64,000 bases of DNA, from the NCBI RefSeq assembly GCF_016808335.1, contig NC_053140.1, positions 27,584,086 to 27,648,085 of the forward strand, written 5' to 3'. A program made the position numbers and the translations under genes. The notes beneath the pieces are model-generated. The model saw only the letters and a program-made list of their open reading frames with translations. It did not search any database and had not been told where the DNA came from. The stretch's first letter is position 1; every line of letters begins with the position of its first letter. This document shows, piece by piece, positions 1 to 11,803 of this stretch. The stretch comes from Panicum virgatum. Its lineage: Eukaryota > Streptophyta > Magnoliopsida > Poales > Poaceae.

Positions 1-1478
1 GCACAGTAGAACATCATTTATTTTCTGTGCTTCATGTGTGAAATTGCTTGAGTAAGGGTCTATTTTAAAAATATCAGACCCATTTGTGTAAATATGAATT
101 GATGTAGGGTCATTCTTATAGTTTTATTTGAATAGGATGTGTGATTATTGTTTTGGTGGAGGGTTTATTTGCAAAATTCAGTGCAATCATTACATGGCAG
201 AAAATTTTACTTTTTATTCTGAATTTGAGGTGAATTTGCATTGGAAAAGACAAAAGTTCATTAAATTCAAAATCCTTATTATGTTTTCAAAATAACTCTT
301 TAACCTTTGGTCAAATCAATTTTTGCACAACACCAAAGTTGTAGATCTGCACGCCGGCGAGCTCGAAGCTCACCGTCGCCCCGCACCTCCGGCCGCCTCC
401 TCCCCGACCTGACCCCACCAGAAGGTAGTGCATGAAGCCCTGAAGCTCCCACGCCTCTCCACCCTCGCCGCCGGCGACGAACCTCGCCGGGATTCGGCCG
501 GTCAACCCCCTTCCCCTGCTCTGACTCCGGCCAGGGGCTTCCCTGCAAATACTTTTAGAATTCTAGGGACCTCTCTACAAGTTCTCAGATCTTTTCCTTT
601 TGTTTTTTAGGCTGAACTTTGAAAATGCCTAGAAATTCGTAGAAAAATCAGAAAAATTAGAATCCAAATGTTTTGGAATCCTTGTTACAAGAACTATAAG
701 TTTTGTTACATGCACATGATCAGTTTTGGTTTGCATTTTAATCCAAGAAAAATAATAGCATAAATAGGCTTTATTTGTTCTTGGGGTTCTACTCAGTAAC
801 TGCATGTGATTTTTGGCTTGATTGTGTCTTGCAATATTACTAGTGTTTGGTAAAAATTTGAAGTTTATTTCACATCATTAGCTAGGTCAAAGTTTCAAGA
901 TTCCTTGATCTACTAGTTATGCTAATATATTTGTGCTGGTATAAATATTAGAGTTCTGAGTGTGAAACTTTTTCCATGATTATATGTTACTAAAACCTTT
1001 CTGTTACCCAAGTTTGGGAAATTTTAGAGCTGTCTAACTATATCTTTGATTTAATGCTTGTTAAGTAGGCTTTAATTGTGATAAATAGTTTCCTTGCTTA
1101 GAAAATTCTGAGAAGTTTTGCGTAACTCTACTTTGGTCATATATCCATGTCTGTAAAATTTGAGAACCAGAAACACTATAGAACTTCCTGTACTAATTAG
1201 ATTTAGCATATGTGGTTTAGTTTTGTCAAAATTTTTAATTCTGTTTTATGTCTAAATAAATTTTGAAAAATTTAAGAAACGTTCTTAAGCATATGAATCA
1301 TGTTCTGAAAAATTTTGAGCTTCATAAGTGTTGTGGTTTGTACTGTATAATTTAATGTTGTTCTAGGTGCTGTCTGAGTAAATGAATTTTTCTGAATAAT
1401 TGGCCGCATGAGTTGATATAAAATTTCCAGGATTAATTACTCTGTATACCTTCTATTTATAGTAATTTTTTCTGAATT
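1..1478 (+). repeat. 5' part of a family A long LTR, plus orientation, interrupted
   Basis: From about 560 to 1478 this tracks 53580-54440, including the shared stretch near 1020-1160 versus 54000-54130, so it is part of a long gypsy-type LTR in plus orientation. The similarity stops abruptly at about 1478, where minus-strand chromovirus LTR sequence starts. The rest of the same LTR appears to resume at 16679. Positions 1-560 include a GC-rich stretch (340-540) and a stretch resembling the Tekay-like LTRs (acaccaaagttgtagatct). No gene is visible. The LTR start lies outside the window. Confidence 0.7.
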
Positions 1479-2354
1479 TCCTGTACATGCAAGGCTTTTT
1501 GATTGGTGGGGTTTGTTTTGCCAAAATACCGCTAAATGTTGATCCTTACTTTCAGGTTTTACATAGCCATATTATAGATGGATTAACCATTCTAAATTTG
1601 CAACTAACTCTACACAAACATGGTAGAGCAACCATTTAATCAACCAGCAGTATAATCATCATCATGTTCCACTTGTTACTCTGTGTGACCGAAAACATTA
1701 AGCAATCTCATGCCGTGAGAGGCGGACGATTCTGAATCGAATTTCAACCTGGCCAGGGGAACCTAGACCACACGTATGGGAACCAAGTCACCCACACAAC
1801 ATTTCCCCTTTCTTTCCAGTCCGTGGATCCGGGTCACCCTCCCCGACTACAGAGCCCGACGTCTCTGCACCCGTACGTCCGGACAAAAATAAAACCTACT
1901 TCTACCAAGAGGGTGAATGGTCGTTCCACTCGCCGGTCCAATCAGGTACTTCAGCTTACCGATTACCATATTTCTCGGCATGTGACTAGTACTTTCAAAC
2001 GCTTAACGAAATGAGCCACACACCACGACCTTAGTCATTTTGCCTACACCAGCGGGGTATCACAACTACACAACCCCGCCCATTGTCCTTATATTTCAGC
2101 AGGAATTAAAGTCAGTAAAATTCCTATTTGCTCGCGAGAGGCAGGAAACCCCTCGACTTCTACCGTACCTAATTAGCATGGCAACTAGTCGATAAAAAGA
2201 TCCGGGTATCAAACATAGGTACATAGGGATCATGCATCTAAGGTTTTCGATCAACGCCTAGAAAACGTAAATGCACAATAAAATTATTACAACATATACA
2301 AATAGTTGGATGAATATAGGGCGTAAAATAATGGGATTATGCACCGGGGCTTGC

Positions 2355-2498
2355 CTTCTTGGGCACTGCCAGGCAGAAAAGCCTCTGGGGCTTGGCCCAG
2401 GTCTTGAGACAAGTTAGCACATTTCAAATTGACCTCCTGATCCACACGAGAGTCCGCGGGCACCAATTCGGAGTCACCGTCCGCGAGATTAACCGTTT
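2355..2498 (-). CDS. Putative LTR-embedded exon (inner exon of a two-exon cassette)
   Basis: The exon is 144 nt, bounded by an acceptor (ATATAG, 2499-2504) and a GC-type donor (AAG then GCAAG). It is open in the frame that matches the other copies and encodes an acidic peptide beginning ETVNLADGDSELVP and ending near AQEG. The partner terminal exon is missing because this LTR is truncated at about 1479. The 5' exon and start codon were not found. The open frame, splice borders and length divisible by three support a coding exon; no known family is recognised. Confidence 0.5.
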
Positions 2499-4521
2499 CT
2501 ATATGCAATTGAAGATTATGAGTTATTCATGAATAACGATTTCTTTCCTTCACGATAAAGTTGTAGTTCAACAAAAGTGAATTCAAAGATGATCTTATCA
2601 ATTTCACTTCATGGGCAGTCATTTATAGAGTAGTAAACATGACTATGTTTCTTCATGAATGGGTGGGGGTTTTGGTTTTCATTTTCAAATTTAACACATA
2701 GCAAATTTTCATTATTTCAAAACATCAATCTACTCATGGCTAGTGATGAAAAACTAAAGTAACACAGGTCCAAACTTAAGCACTTATGGTATAATTTTCA
2801 GCCTCTAACCATAAAGCAATTACCACTACTAACCATGTAAGTAGATTACCCTAGTTACTTCATCTTTTTGTGCAGAATGTTTATCATGGGTTCTGGTGCT
2901 ACAAATTTTATGGGAGCACCTACCAAGCATCTACTCGGCACTGAATTTTTTTCCAGATTTTATTCACTTATATAGCAGAGGTGACAAAAAGAGCAAAAAC
3001 AGCAAGACATTAACTAAGATTAATTCTATAGAGAGTTGTACTAGGGATATGATTCTCAAATTTTTACCAGAGACTATTCATGAGCTAAACATACTCTGGA
3101 AAAATTATCGAGCTTTATAACCACCAGATAAATTAGTTATGCATTTAACTTAACATGAATTAGCATAAATTTCTCAAAGTGCATTTAACCAGTACTACAC
3201 ATGAACTTTTTATTACAGATAGAACATACTCTAAACAAGATCATGTCCAAAAATAAAGATCAGGTACATTGTAGTTTACTTAGAACAAAAATAGTAAATC
3301 TAGCCCTAAGATGCTAAGCATGATTATTCACCAAAGAAAAACTCAGTAACTGCAGCTCATAATTTTTAGACAGGAACACAGAGCTAAAATGAGACTTCAG
3401 AAATAAATATAGATTTTTCTGAGCATAAGAAATATATATGATGAATTAAGTTGATTAAGCAAGCATAAATCATGGTATATAGCAAATGAACTCTAATAAA
3501 TCTGAAATTTATGGATTAACAGGATTTCAGTTGCATATGCTTGCAGTAAAAATTCCAGAGCAAGTTTATGTATATATTTTCCAGTATTAAATCGAGAAAG
3601 CCAACAATATATTAGAGAATCTTGATTGTTCCAACATGATAACTATTTTGGTTAGGTGTCATCTTTTTACTGTGATCTTAATATTCCATTAGTGATAACA
3701 TATTTAAAAATCACGGTCATTTGTTGAGTAAAACTTCCTGAACATGCACAGGGTGATTTTCTTATTCTTTTTCCCAGATTAAATTTGGTTGAGTTTCTGC
3801 AGATGTGACTGTTACAAAATTTGTAGATCTTGTTACAAGGATTCCAGATCCGTTGAGTTTACATTTTTACGATTTTTCTGCGATTTATTCTGCATTTTAG
3901 AAGTTCACTGGTATACACTGGAATACTTGCAAACACACCCTTGAACGAAAAAAAAGAAATTACAACCGGGCCCTTCGCCGGCCTTCTCCGCCGCTGCAGC
4001 TCGCCCGGTGGTGTTCTGCTATGCAGGGCTTACCGAGGCTGCAACGGGGAGGCGCGTGGGAGAGTAGGGATCGAGGAACACCTACCCTGGTCGGCGTTCG
4101 AGTGCTTGGTGCACGGAATCGAGCTCGTCGGCGTCAATGGCGGAGCGGATGTTCGGGTCGCCGGTGTTGGAGGTGAAGGAGGGCTCGAGGTAGGGGAACA
4201 GGGCACGCATGAGCACCGCGTGAGCTTGAGGATGCGCCTGGGGTAGCTGTAGTGCTCGGTCTCCCTCTAGGCTGGCCGGTCCGCGGTGAGCTTGAGCTCG
4301 CCGGCGGCGGCGCAGAAGAGGAACGGCGTCGGGGGTGCGTCTGGGTTCGATTCCGCGCGCGTGTAGCTTAACTAGGAGGTGGCGAAGCTACTGCGGTGGT
4401 CGGATGGGACAATGTAGGGCTGTGGTGGCCGGTCCGCGCGAGCTAGATCTCGCCGGGCATGGCGGACGGCGGGAGGAAGAGGAAGGAGGAGAAGTCGCGC
4501 GACGGTGAAGTTCTGGGGGTA

Positions 4522-4527
4522 CTTATA
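4522..4527 (-). promoter_or_regulatory. TATA box of the chromovirus 3' LTR
   Basis: TATAAG on the minus strand is followed by a GC-rich leader starting about 30 nt downstream. The same box is present at 15896-15901 in the other LTR. Confidence 0.55.
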
Positions 4528-5304
4528 GGCCAGGGAGCTCCTGGGGTGATGTGAGTAGCATCTGGGGGTGGTCGATTTGGCCCTGGGCGACTCGACGGCG
4601 AGCGGGCGGAGCGGGCAGTGGTGCTGCGCATGGCGGGGGTGGCGTGGCGGCTCGGGAGCGCGTCTGGGACGCGTGTGCGCGTGGGAAGGTGCCCATGGGC
4701 AAGCCAGGTGGCGCTGGAGGGCTCCCCGGGTCCATTTGACCGTGGGCGCACCGTGGACGAGGTCTACCGGCGGCGTACGGCAGGCGGCGACGAAACAGAG
4801 CAAGCCGGGAGGAGAGAGATGGAGATAATGGCATATCTGCGTTTTCTGAAATTCCTGGGACCTCTCGGTAATCTAAAAATATCTCTTATTTAGAGGGCTC
4901 AAATGAAAAAGTGTTGAATACCAATTTTGCATAACTTTTCAAGATCTACAACTTTCGTGTTATGCAAATTTTCATTTGAAACTCACATTTTGAACTATTT
5001 GTATATTTGCAAATTTGCACAAAAGGACTTTGGTTTTATTCAATTTTTGACTTGATTTTGGCTGAAGTTCAATTGAGCACATGTCAATTGAAGTACCTCT
5101 CATGAGCCAACTAAAATTTTGTGGACATTTTTGAATTTAAATTTGAGTAGCTTTTCACTCCTTTTTCTATCTCCTTTAATTTCTTCTGTATACTTTGACT
5201 TTTATTTGACCCCTTCTCTTTGAATTAATTCCCCACAATTTTTATTTTAAGTTTAAATGGGTACAGTGATTGTATTTGAGTGTACTGACACCTGATGTGT
5301 CACA

Positions 5305-5320
5305 GCCTACCCCCTTAAAA
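5305..5320 (-). promoter_or_regulatory. Polypurine tract of the chromovirus
   Basis: On the minus strand the bases AAGGGGGTAGGC directly abut the LTR start TGTGACAC. The pol stop codon TAA (5315-5317) overlaps the tract, so coding sequence runs to within about 10 bp of the LTR. Confidence 0.8.
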
Positions 5321-8300
5321 ATAATCTCGCCCCGAGATTGGATGATTGAAGATTAGGTAGGGAAGTGATATACCTGAGGTGAAGCTAAGAAAACCCGGAT
5401 AATGTCGATTAAGATAATCTTCAGTTTCCCAGGTGGCTTCTTCTTCAGTGTGATGAGACTACTGAATTTTATACATTTTTACCACCTTTCGACGAGTACC
5501 TCTCTCTTTTTGATCCAAAATTCTGAGTGGATATTCGGTATATGAGAGATCGGGCTCCACTAAAATTTCTTGTTGATCAATGATTTCTGTAGGAACTCGA
5601 ACACATTTCTTGAGTTGGGATATGTGGAAAACATTATGGATGGCGGCGAGTCGTGAAGGAAGTCGCAAACGATAAGCCACGGGTCCACATTCTTCCATTA
5701 TTTCATATGGCCCGACATAGCGAGGTGCTAGCTTACCCTTGACTCCGAAACGTTGAACGCCTCGAGTTGGTGATACTCGTAAATAAACATGGTCACCAAT
5801 CATTAGGGATGGATCTAAACATCCGAATTTTTAGAACAAATTTGATATTTTAAAATAGATATGCTTAAAATTTTATGCTAATCTTTTTTTTATATTATCA
5901 AGCATATTATTACACATAAGAATAAAATTTTGTATAAATTTTTTTATGTATTATTTGCTCCCTACAATTAAAAAGGTGAAAAAAGATTCGTATCCGTATC
6001 CGATCCGTATTCGAATTTTTATATCTATTATTTGAGAATATATATGATAAATTTGAGGTTTAGTTTTTATGAATCTTTACAAGATCAATGTTAAATATAA
6101 GGCTATGAATTTACATAGTAAATTCTATATCTTATTTGTCCATAATCGAAGAAAAATGACCAAAAATCTAAGATTCGAATAGACATCCGAATCCATCCTT
6201 ACCAATCATGAACTTCAAAGTATCCCTTCTTTTATCAAAATAACTCTTTTGCCGAGACTGGGCTGCTCGGAGATTTGCTTGTACTATTTTTACTTTTTCC
6301 TCAGCCTCGACCACTAGGTCGGGTCCAAATATTTGACGTTCGCCAGTCTGGGACCAACTCAAAGGAGTTCGACACCGTCGACCATACAGGGCCTCGAATG
6401 GTGCCATCTTCAGACTGGCCTGATATCTGTTGTTATAAGAAAACTCAGCCAAGGATAAACATTTGTCCTAGTTCTTGTCATAATGGATGACACATGCTCG
6501 AAGCATGTCCTCGAGAATTTGATTCACCCTTTCGGTCTGTCCGTCGGTCTGTGGGTGGTAAGCTGAGCTTCGAATTAATTTAGTTCCGAGAGCCTCTTGG
6601 AGTTGCTCCCAAAACCTTGCCACAAACTGAGGACCACGATCTGAGATAATCGTTTTGGGTATACCGTGTAGACAGACAATCCGATCGATATAGATTTCAG
6701 CATACTTCTTGGCTCGATATTCAGTATGCACTGGAATAAAATGAGCGGTCTTTGTGAGTCTGTCGACAATGACCCAAATGGAATCATGATGTTGAGAGGT
6801 ATTTGGTAAGCCCACGATGAAATTCATACTAATATCTTCCCATTTCCAGGACGGAATTGGCAGAGGTTGGAGAGTTCCAGCAACTTTCAAGTGACTAGCT
6901 TTCACTCTCTGACATGTGTCACACTCTGCTACATATTTGGCAATCTCTCTCTTCATGCGAGTCCACCAAAAATTTTGTTTGAGATCTTGATACATCTTGG
7001 TGCTACCCGGATGAATGGAGAATTTAGAGAGATGTGCTTCGTCCAGGATTTGTTTCCACAGCTCATGATTTTTGGGAACGACTAGGCGATCCTCGAACCA
7101 CAAAATTCCTTTATGGTCCACTCGGAAACACTTGTATTTATTTTCACCTTCTACTACTTTCTGCTTGATGATTCCAACACTTTTGTCATGTAATTGTGCC
7201 ATGATGGTTTTGTCATAGAGTGTCGGTTCCACTGAAACATGATTCAAAGAACCCTGAGGAATGATTTCCAATTTCAGCTTTTGCATTTCAGCACACAATG
7301 TGTCATTATATGACTCCACTGAAAGGCAATTGCAGTGAACCTTACGACTGAGCGCATCGGCTACGACATTGGCTTTGCCCGGATGATAATGAACTTCCAG
7401 GTCATAATCTTTGATTAATTCCAGCCATCTTCGTTGCCTCATATTCAGCTCACTTTGAGTGAAAATGTATTTGAGACTCTTATGGTCGGTATAGATATTG
7501 CAATGAGTGCCCATAAGATAATGTCTCCAAATCTTGAGAGCATGAATAACGGCGGCTAGTTCAAGATCATGAGTGGGATAATTTAGCTCGTGTGGCCGAA
7601 GAGCTCGGGAAGCATATGCTATAACCCGATTGTCTTGCATGAGAACACAACCAAGACCAATACCTGAAGCATCGCAATAAACATCGTAGGGTTTATTGTT
7701 GTCAGGTTGAGCCAAGACTGGTGCTGTGGTAAGATGTGCTCTCAAGGTATGGAATGCTTCCTCGCACTTCGCATTCCATTTAAACTTGACATCCTTCCTT
7801 AGTAGTTCTGTCATGGGTTTAGCAATTCTGGAGAAGTCCAGAATAAATCTGCGGTAATACCCCGCCAAGCCGAGAAAACTGCGAATCTGATGAACTGAAG
7901 TTGGAGGTTTCCAGTCCATCACTTCTTGTACTTTGCTGGGATCAACTGAGATGCCTTCATTGGATATAGTGTGACCCAGAAATTTGACTGTGTCCAGCCA
8001 GAATTCACACTTGGAGAATTTTGCGTACAATTTATGATCTCTGAGACGTTGAAGAACAATACGCAGGTGTTGTTCATGTTCTGCCTCATTCTTGGAATAG
8101 ATCAGAATGTCGTCGATGAAAACCACGACAAACTTGTCAAGTTCCGGCATGAATACCGAGTTCATGAGATACATGAAATAAGCCGGAGCATTGGTGAGAT
8201 CGAAAGACATAACCAAATATTCATAGAGGCCATATCTGGTTGAGAAAGCGGTCTTGGGAATATCACAAGGCCGGATTTTAATTTGATGATACCCCGAACG

Positions 8301-10245
8301 AAGATCAATCTTGGAGAAGATCTTTGCTCCAGCCAACTGATCAAACAGTACATCAATGCGGGGAAGTGGATATTTATTTTTGATGGTCACCGCATTGAGA
8401 GGCCGGTAATCGACACACAACCTCAGACTGTCATCTTTCTTCTTTACGAACAATGCTAGACAACCCCAAGGTGAAGCACTTGGGCGAATAAAACCCTTGT
8501 CCAGGAGTTCTTGCAGCTGGATTTTTAGTTCAGCTAATTCTTTAGGCGGCATTCGGTACGGTCTTTTTGAAATAGGCGCTGTACCAGGCTGAAGTTCAAT
8601 GATAAATTCGATATCTCGGTCTGGCGGCATATCGGGTAAATCGTCCGGGAACACATCTGCATATTCACGGACTACCGGAATATCTTCGAGACGAATATCT
8701 TTCATGGCATAGGCACAAGAGTTGTTGCATTGGTGATGAGGTAAATATAGAACCGAGTGACCATGAGTTGGAGAATTTATTTCAACAGCTCGGGAGGAGA
8801 TATCTAACACTACCCCATGTCTTTTCATCCAATCCATTCCCAGAATAACATCAATTCCTTCTAGTGGTAATAGGATTAAATCGGTTGAAATTATTTTACT
8901 ACCCAACTTAAGCGGTGCTGTTCTAACCATTTGGTTGGATGCTATTTTACCACCAGGAGTAGATATCATGTAAGAGCCTTTGGTGTGACAAAAATCTAAC
9001 CCAACTTTTGCTCCGAATTTAGAACTAATGAAGCTATGAGATGCACCAGAATCGAATAAGATAACTGTGGGGTGATGGTTTATAGAGAATGTACCCGACA
9101 TAATTGGTGCTCCCTCAGGAAGGTCAGCAAGGCTGGTGAAGTTAAGTTGGCCCTGCCTGACTTGAATAGTTTGCCTCTTGCCCTTGTTCTGATCATTTCT
9201 GCGAGAAGCCTGCCCTTGAGATTGTCCCGCCTGGGGGCACATCTTGGCAAAGTGATCTGGACTCCCGCATCTGAAACAGCGGTTATTGTTGTCAGGGCGA
9301 GCAGATTGCTGAGTATTTGGCCTAGGGCCGGTCTGCTGCTGCTGAGGTGCAAATCGAGCTTGCTGAGGAAGCCCGAATCGAGTCTGCTGCTGCTATTGAG
9401 GAGGCCGAATAATCCAACGCCCTGGCTGAGGGGCCTTCTGAGAGGGTGCGGGTGGGTTATTCTACACAATACGATACCTCGGTGTAGAGGCACTCGAGAG
9501 TCCAGCAGGTGCCTTGCGCTTCTTTTTAGCGCGGTGTGCAGAAATAAGATCCTCCTGAGAGATAGCCATATTCACCAATCCATTGAAAGAGTCCGCACGG
9601 ACAAGATTTAGCCTTTCTTGTAACTTGGTGTTAAGGCCTCGACGTAAGCATTCACGCTTCTTAGCGTCGGTATCCGCGTGATGTCCAGCATATTGACACA
9701 ATTGATTGAATACTTGGGCATACTGCACCACAGTACGAGTGCCCTGAGTTAAGGCCAAGAACTCGTTGAGCTTACGGTCAAGAAGTCCAGCTGGAATATG
9801 ATGATCTCGAAAAGCCAATTTGAACTCATTCCAATTCACCACATGATCAGCCTGGTAGCATCCCATGGTAATGATCCCACCACATACGAGCTGATCCGCG
9901 AAGCTGCTGCGTGGCGTAGCGAGTCTTGTTCGCTTCGGAACAAGGAGTAGTCAATAGAGAAAACTTGGACTTGATTGTGCGAATCCAAGCGTCCATGTCT
10001 AGAGGCTCATCCGCTTTATTGAACAGCGGAGGCTGAGTACTGAGGAAATCTTGGTAGCTCGCTTCTTGTGCTTGATGAGCATGATGCCGACCCCGCGGTT
10101 GTTGCTCAGCTTGAACCAACTGCCGCAAAATTTCCGTCTGGGCGGCAAGAACCTCAGCGATACCCACTGGTGGAGGAGGTGGAGGTGGATCGCCATTCCC
10201 CCCGGCTCCAAAACCACTAGGGGTGCCTCGAGTTGATCCAACCAT
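5315..10245 (-). pseudogene. gag-pol polyprotein of the chromovirus, broken
   Basis: In order: gag (from the ATG at 10245), a zinc knuckle ([14 protein letters not shown], about 9236-9277), a retropepsin with intact DSGAS (about 9040-9053), a reverse transcriptase with FIDD (about 8110-8121), an RNase H with YCDAS, an integrase with its HHCC and D,D,E motifs (for example ISDRGPQF), and a C-terminal chromodomain ending at 5315. The breaks are one frameshift at about 9850-9870, TAG stops at 9462-9464, 9393-9395, 6468-6470 and 5459-5461, and the MITE at 5804-6201. Two of the stops stand where relatives have Trp and one lies in a Gln run. Between 9242 and 6468 there is a 924-residue open stretch, so decay is modest. 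The chromodomain would normally tether integration to marked chromatin. Confidence 0.9.
5804..6201. mobile_element. hAT-type MITE, 398 bp, inside integrase
   Basis: Terminal inverted repeats begin TAGGGATGGAT and TAAGGATGGAT (on the opposite strand). They are flanked by a perfect 8-bp duplication CCAATCAT (5796-5803 and 6202-6209), typical of the hAT superfamily. The interior is AT-rich, has no ORF, and carries repeated subterminal words of the type cgtatccg. Removing it with one TSD copy rejoins the integrase frame exactly, so it inserted after the chromovirus. Confidence 0.88.
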
Positions 10246-10903
10246 CTGAAATGTGAGTACTTTTGCATTAGGCTCAATATTATCATTATTTCAAACGGAA
10301 CTTACAACTCAAAATGACATGGAAGTAATGGAAATCGCTTTAATCATGTTGTGCAGCAAAACCAGTGATACTAAAACGCTCATAACTGGAGTTCTGTACA
10401 TGATATAAACTTGAAACTTTTACAGGAGATAGATAATTTCATGAGCTACAACTTTGGTAGTCATCACAAAGTCAGATTCCAAGAGTAGGTTAGTCGAAAA
10501 ATTCATCTACTCGTCCTCTGGTTTTTTTTTGTTTTACAGAAAACAGAGCTTCTGTAATTTGTGATTATCTCCTGCGATACTGATCCGTTTGAGCTGATAT
10601 TTTGCGAGTATTTCGATGATGAAATTTGGAACAACTTTGGTATTCAACTCAGGAGCTAAATCAGAAAGGAAAAGAGGATAAAAATTCGAACTAACTGCTG
10701 CATTCAGCTTTTCACAGATCACCGATATTTCACATTAGTAGCATTAGAGGTTCATTACATACATCATCCTCTCATTTCTACTTGGTTACCTCTAACATCA
10801 GTACTAAGGGGGTTACTCAACTCTAAGTTAGCCTAGTAGCCATAATCCAAAAGTAGGCTACACTAAGAGGAGTCTACAAAAGCTAAGAAAACAGCGCCTC
10901 GGT
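10246..10903. other. Non-coding gap between the extra ORF and gag
   Basis: About 650 bp of AT-rich internal sequence between the end of the upstream ORF and the gag start codon. I see no gene or clear repeat in it. Confidence 0.6.
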
Positions 10904-11803
10904 CTACATGTTGACCGATGCCTCACTCGCCGCGGGAGTGTGAACCTCCACCGGTACGGGCTGCGGCGCCTGGTCTTCGGAGTCCATCTCCGAAACACCC
11001 ATGATCTCCTGGGGCTCATCCTCACCATCCACCTGCATCTCGTCGGGTGGTGCGTGAAGGGCATCCTGCACGTGCTGGATCCCGTGGAGCTGCCCCTGGG
11101 CCTCGTCCAACTCAAGCTGCAGGTCGTGAAACTGATCCTCCAGGAAGTTGATCATAGCATCACGATCCATCACCGTGTCCTGAAGCTCGTGAACCTGGCC
11201 GTGGAGCTGGGCTATAAGAGTAGCCCTACTCTCGAGCTCGGTACTAGCCTCCTGAAGCTGCTCATCTCTCAGCTGGTCTGCCAGGTGCAAGGTCTGAGCA
11301 TGGTCCACCAACTGAGCGACGGCGTAACTCTGGTAAGTGTGGAGTCTGTAGAGGCCATCCAGGCACATCGCTGTCGTCCAAAGTGCCCCGACCGGGTCAA
11401 GGGTAGCGACCACGTCCACGTGTGCCATCCGGTCGAGCCAAAGCGGGTCTGTCGGGTCAGGTGCAGGGAACAACCCGAATGCGGTCAGAACCACCTCCAG
11501 AGGGTGCGAAGAGCGAAAAGTGGTCATCGCCCTCATGGCGGTGAGCTCCCAAGTGTCCAGCAGGTTGTGACCGACCATCTGAGTCACGATCGGCTCCCAC
11601 CCATTGAGCGGGTGCTGCGGAATCACCATAGTCACACTGCAGCAACGAACTCCGTCCTCCATAAACTCATGGCCATCGTAAATCGGTGGCTGGAGGTAAC
11701 CGGCTGCACTCAAAAGCTCCCAAAGACGGCGAGGAAATCCATCCCAGTGCAAGCAAGTGGAGTGCACGTGCCCCTGCGTGTCAACAACCAGCAGCTCTTC
11801 CAT
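10904..11803 (-). CDS. Extra ORF (orf0-like) between PBS and gag, intact, 299 aa
   Basis: An uninterrupted ORF from the ATG at 11803 to the stop at 10904, in the same sense as gag-pol and upstream of it. The frame also opens upstream to 11815 without an ATG. The N-terminal two thirds look globular and rich in Trp, Leu and His. Residues about 165-235 look like a coiled coil, and the C-terminal tail is acidic with many Glu and Asp. Some grass gypsy elements such as rice RIRE3 and RIRE8 are known to carry an unexplained orf0 in this position; equating this ORF with orf0 is inference from position. It is open while the adjacent gag-pol has five lesions, which could be chance or could indicate constraint. 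Function is unknown. Confidence 0.7.
   Translation of the reverse strand: MEELLVVDTQGHVHSTCLHWDGFPRRLWELLSAAGYLQPPIYDGHEFMEDGVRCCSVTMVIPQHPLNGWEPIVTQMVGHNLLDTWELTAMRAMTTFRSSHPLEVVLTAFGLFPAPDPTDPLWLDRMAHVDVVATLDPVGALWTTAMCLDGLYRLHTYQSYAVAQLVDHAQTLHLADQLRDEQLQEASTELESRATLIAQLHGQVHELQDTVMDRDAMINFLEDQFHDLQLELDEAQGQLHGIQHVQDALHAPPDEMQVDGEDEPQEIMGVSEMDSEDQAPQPVPVEVHTPAASEASVNM

Larger units (their letters stand above)
1479..5304 (-). repeat. 3' LTR of the chromovirus, truncated at its inner-genomic left end
   Basis: The segment 1485-5304 is homologous to 13766-16678 of the other LTR. It ends in TGTCACA at 5304, directly beside the PPT. About 550 bp corresponding to 13213-13765 are missing on its left side. 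It has about 895 bp (roughly 2831-3725) that the other LTR lacks at about 15099. The intact LTR was therefore probably about 4.3 kb, very long for this lineage. A minus-strand TATA box lies at 4522-4527, upstream of a GC-rich leader. Confidence 0.82.

Noticed and set aside
1823..2014. 63-codon plus ORF in the left LTR
   Set aside because: Antisense to the LTR transcript, broken in the matching segment of the other LTR, no motif.
4372..4834. Overlapping 60-143 codon ORFs on both strands in the GC-rich LTR leader (also 15404-16208)
   Set aside because: High GC removes stops in every frame. The longest minus frame spans the TATA box itself, so it cannot be translated from that promoter.
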